Assembly: GCA_965200975.1 (NCBI GenBank) | Contig: OZ241740.1 | Location: 1,116,001-1,180,000, forward strand | Direction of reading: 5' to 3' | DNA length: 64,000 bases | Origin: S5-327 sp965200975 | GTDB lineage: Bacteria; Chloroflexota; Dehalococcoidia; Lucifugimonadales; Australimonadaceae | In this document: positions 63,950-64,000 of the stretch, one piece after another | How the letters are laid out: each line of letters begins with the position of its first letter | Numbering within the stretch: the stretch's first letter is position 1 | The notes under the pieces: model-generated | What the model saw: only the letters and a program-made list of their open reading frames with translations | Told to the model about the DNA's origin: nothing | The model's database searches: none | Program-made: the position numbers and the translations under genes

Positions 63950-64000
63950 ACCGTTGCGCCGATGCGCTGTTGTGCGGGGGCTGCTGTCTGTGTAGGCTAT

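Overview
This window is a high-GC bacterial chromosome segment that most resembles the Chloroflexota, probably a Dehalococcoidia/SAR202-like lineage. That placement is an inference. It rests on the HspR/HAIR heat-shock operon, a tRNA-tuf-rpmG-secE-nusG-rplKAJL cluster with no rpoBC behind it, and the crowd of amidohydrolase, VOC and FAH-type enzyme genes. Genes are tightly packed on both strands, often with ATGA stop/start overlaps. Several are preceded by a -10 box only 7-14 nt from the start codon and no Shine-Dalgarno sequence, which suggests leaderless mRNAs.

Layout: 1-3 kb holds an edge-truncated DUF262/HNH restriction-like gene and an amidohydrolase. 3.1-7 kb is a heat-shock operon (dnaJ-hspR-clpC) behind a HAIR-type operator. 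7-10.3 kb is an iron(III)-type ABC uptake pair (lipoprotein and fused two-domain permease) with a perfect hairpin between the two genes and no ATPase. 10.4-15.3 kb has a frameshifted aldo/keto reductase, intact ispD, a second broken ispD copy fused to an AT-richer foreign ORF, then ispF and cysS. 15.3-21.3 kb carries an FAD oxidase, an NAD(P)-binding protein, secG, gatB and an NHLRC2-like thioredoxin/NHL protein. 21.4-26.5 kb is the translation cluster: tRNA-Thr, tRNA-Tyr, tRNA-Thr, tuf, rpmG, secE, nusG, rplK, rplA, L10 leader, rplJ, rplL.

26.5-36 kb starts with a large SF1 helicase/DUF559 nuclease protein directly after rplL, then dinB-like, nitroreductase, DUF427, radC, VOC, a CPA2 antiporter and a bicupin. 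36.05-36.95 kb is a non-coding tandem array of seven 121-123 bp units containing a strong palindrome. Related single copies lie near 12.1, 19.45 and 53.95 kb. 37-45.2 kb has VOC, Fe-type SOD, a metallohydrolase, a SprT-like/nth/phosphatase/rimI run, and an N6 DNA methyltransferase-nuclease broken at a T7-G10 homopolymer (phase variation or sequencing artefact). 45.3-49 kb encodes an asymmetric heterodimeric ABC exporter. 49-62.3 kb is mostly small-molecule metabolism (amidase, aldo/keto reductase, orphan EutA, MsrA, D-aminoacylase, FAH family, MATE, alcohol dehydrogenase, two-domain DUF427, amidohydrolase). 62.5-64 kb pairs a Fur-family regulator, with a palindrome at its start, and a nickel/cobalt transporter.

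The most striking signal is in the two-domain DUF427 gene at 60.3-61.1 kb. An in-frame TGA falls exactly where the family has its conserved Cys, and a stem-loop follows with its apical loop 20 nt downstream, the geometry of a bacterial SECIS element. It is either an undescribed selenoprotein or a nonsense/sequencing change. Two other genes here are also frame-disrupted, so read-level checking matters.
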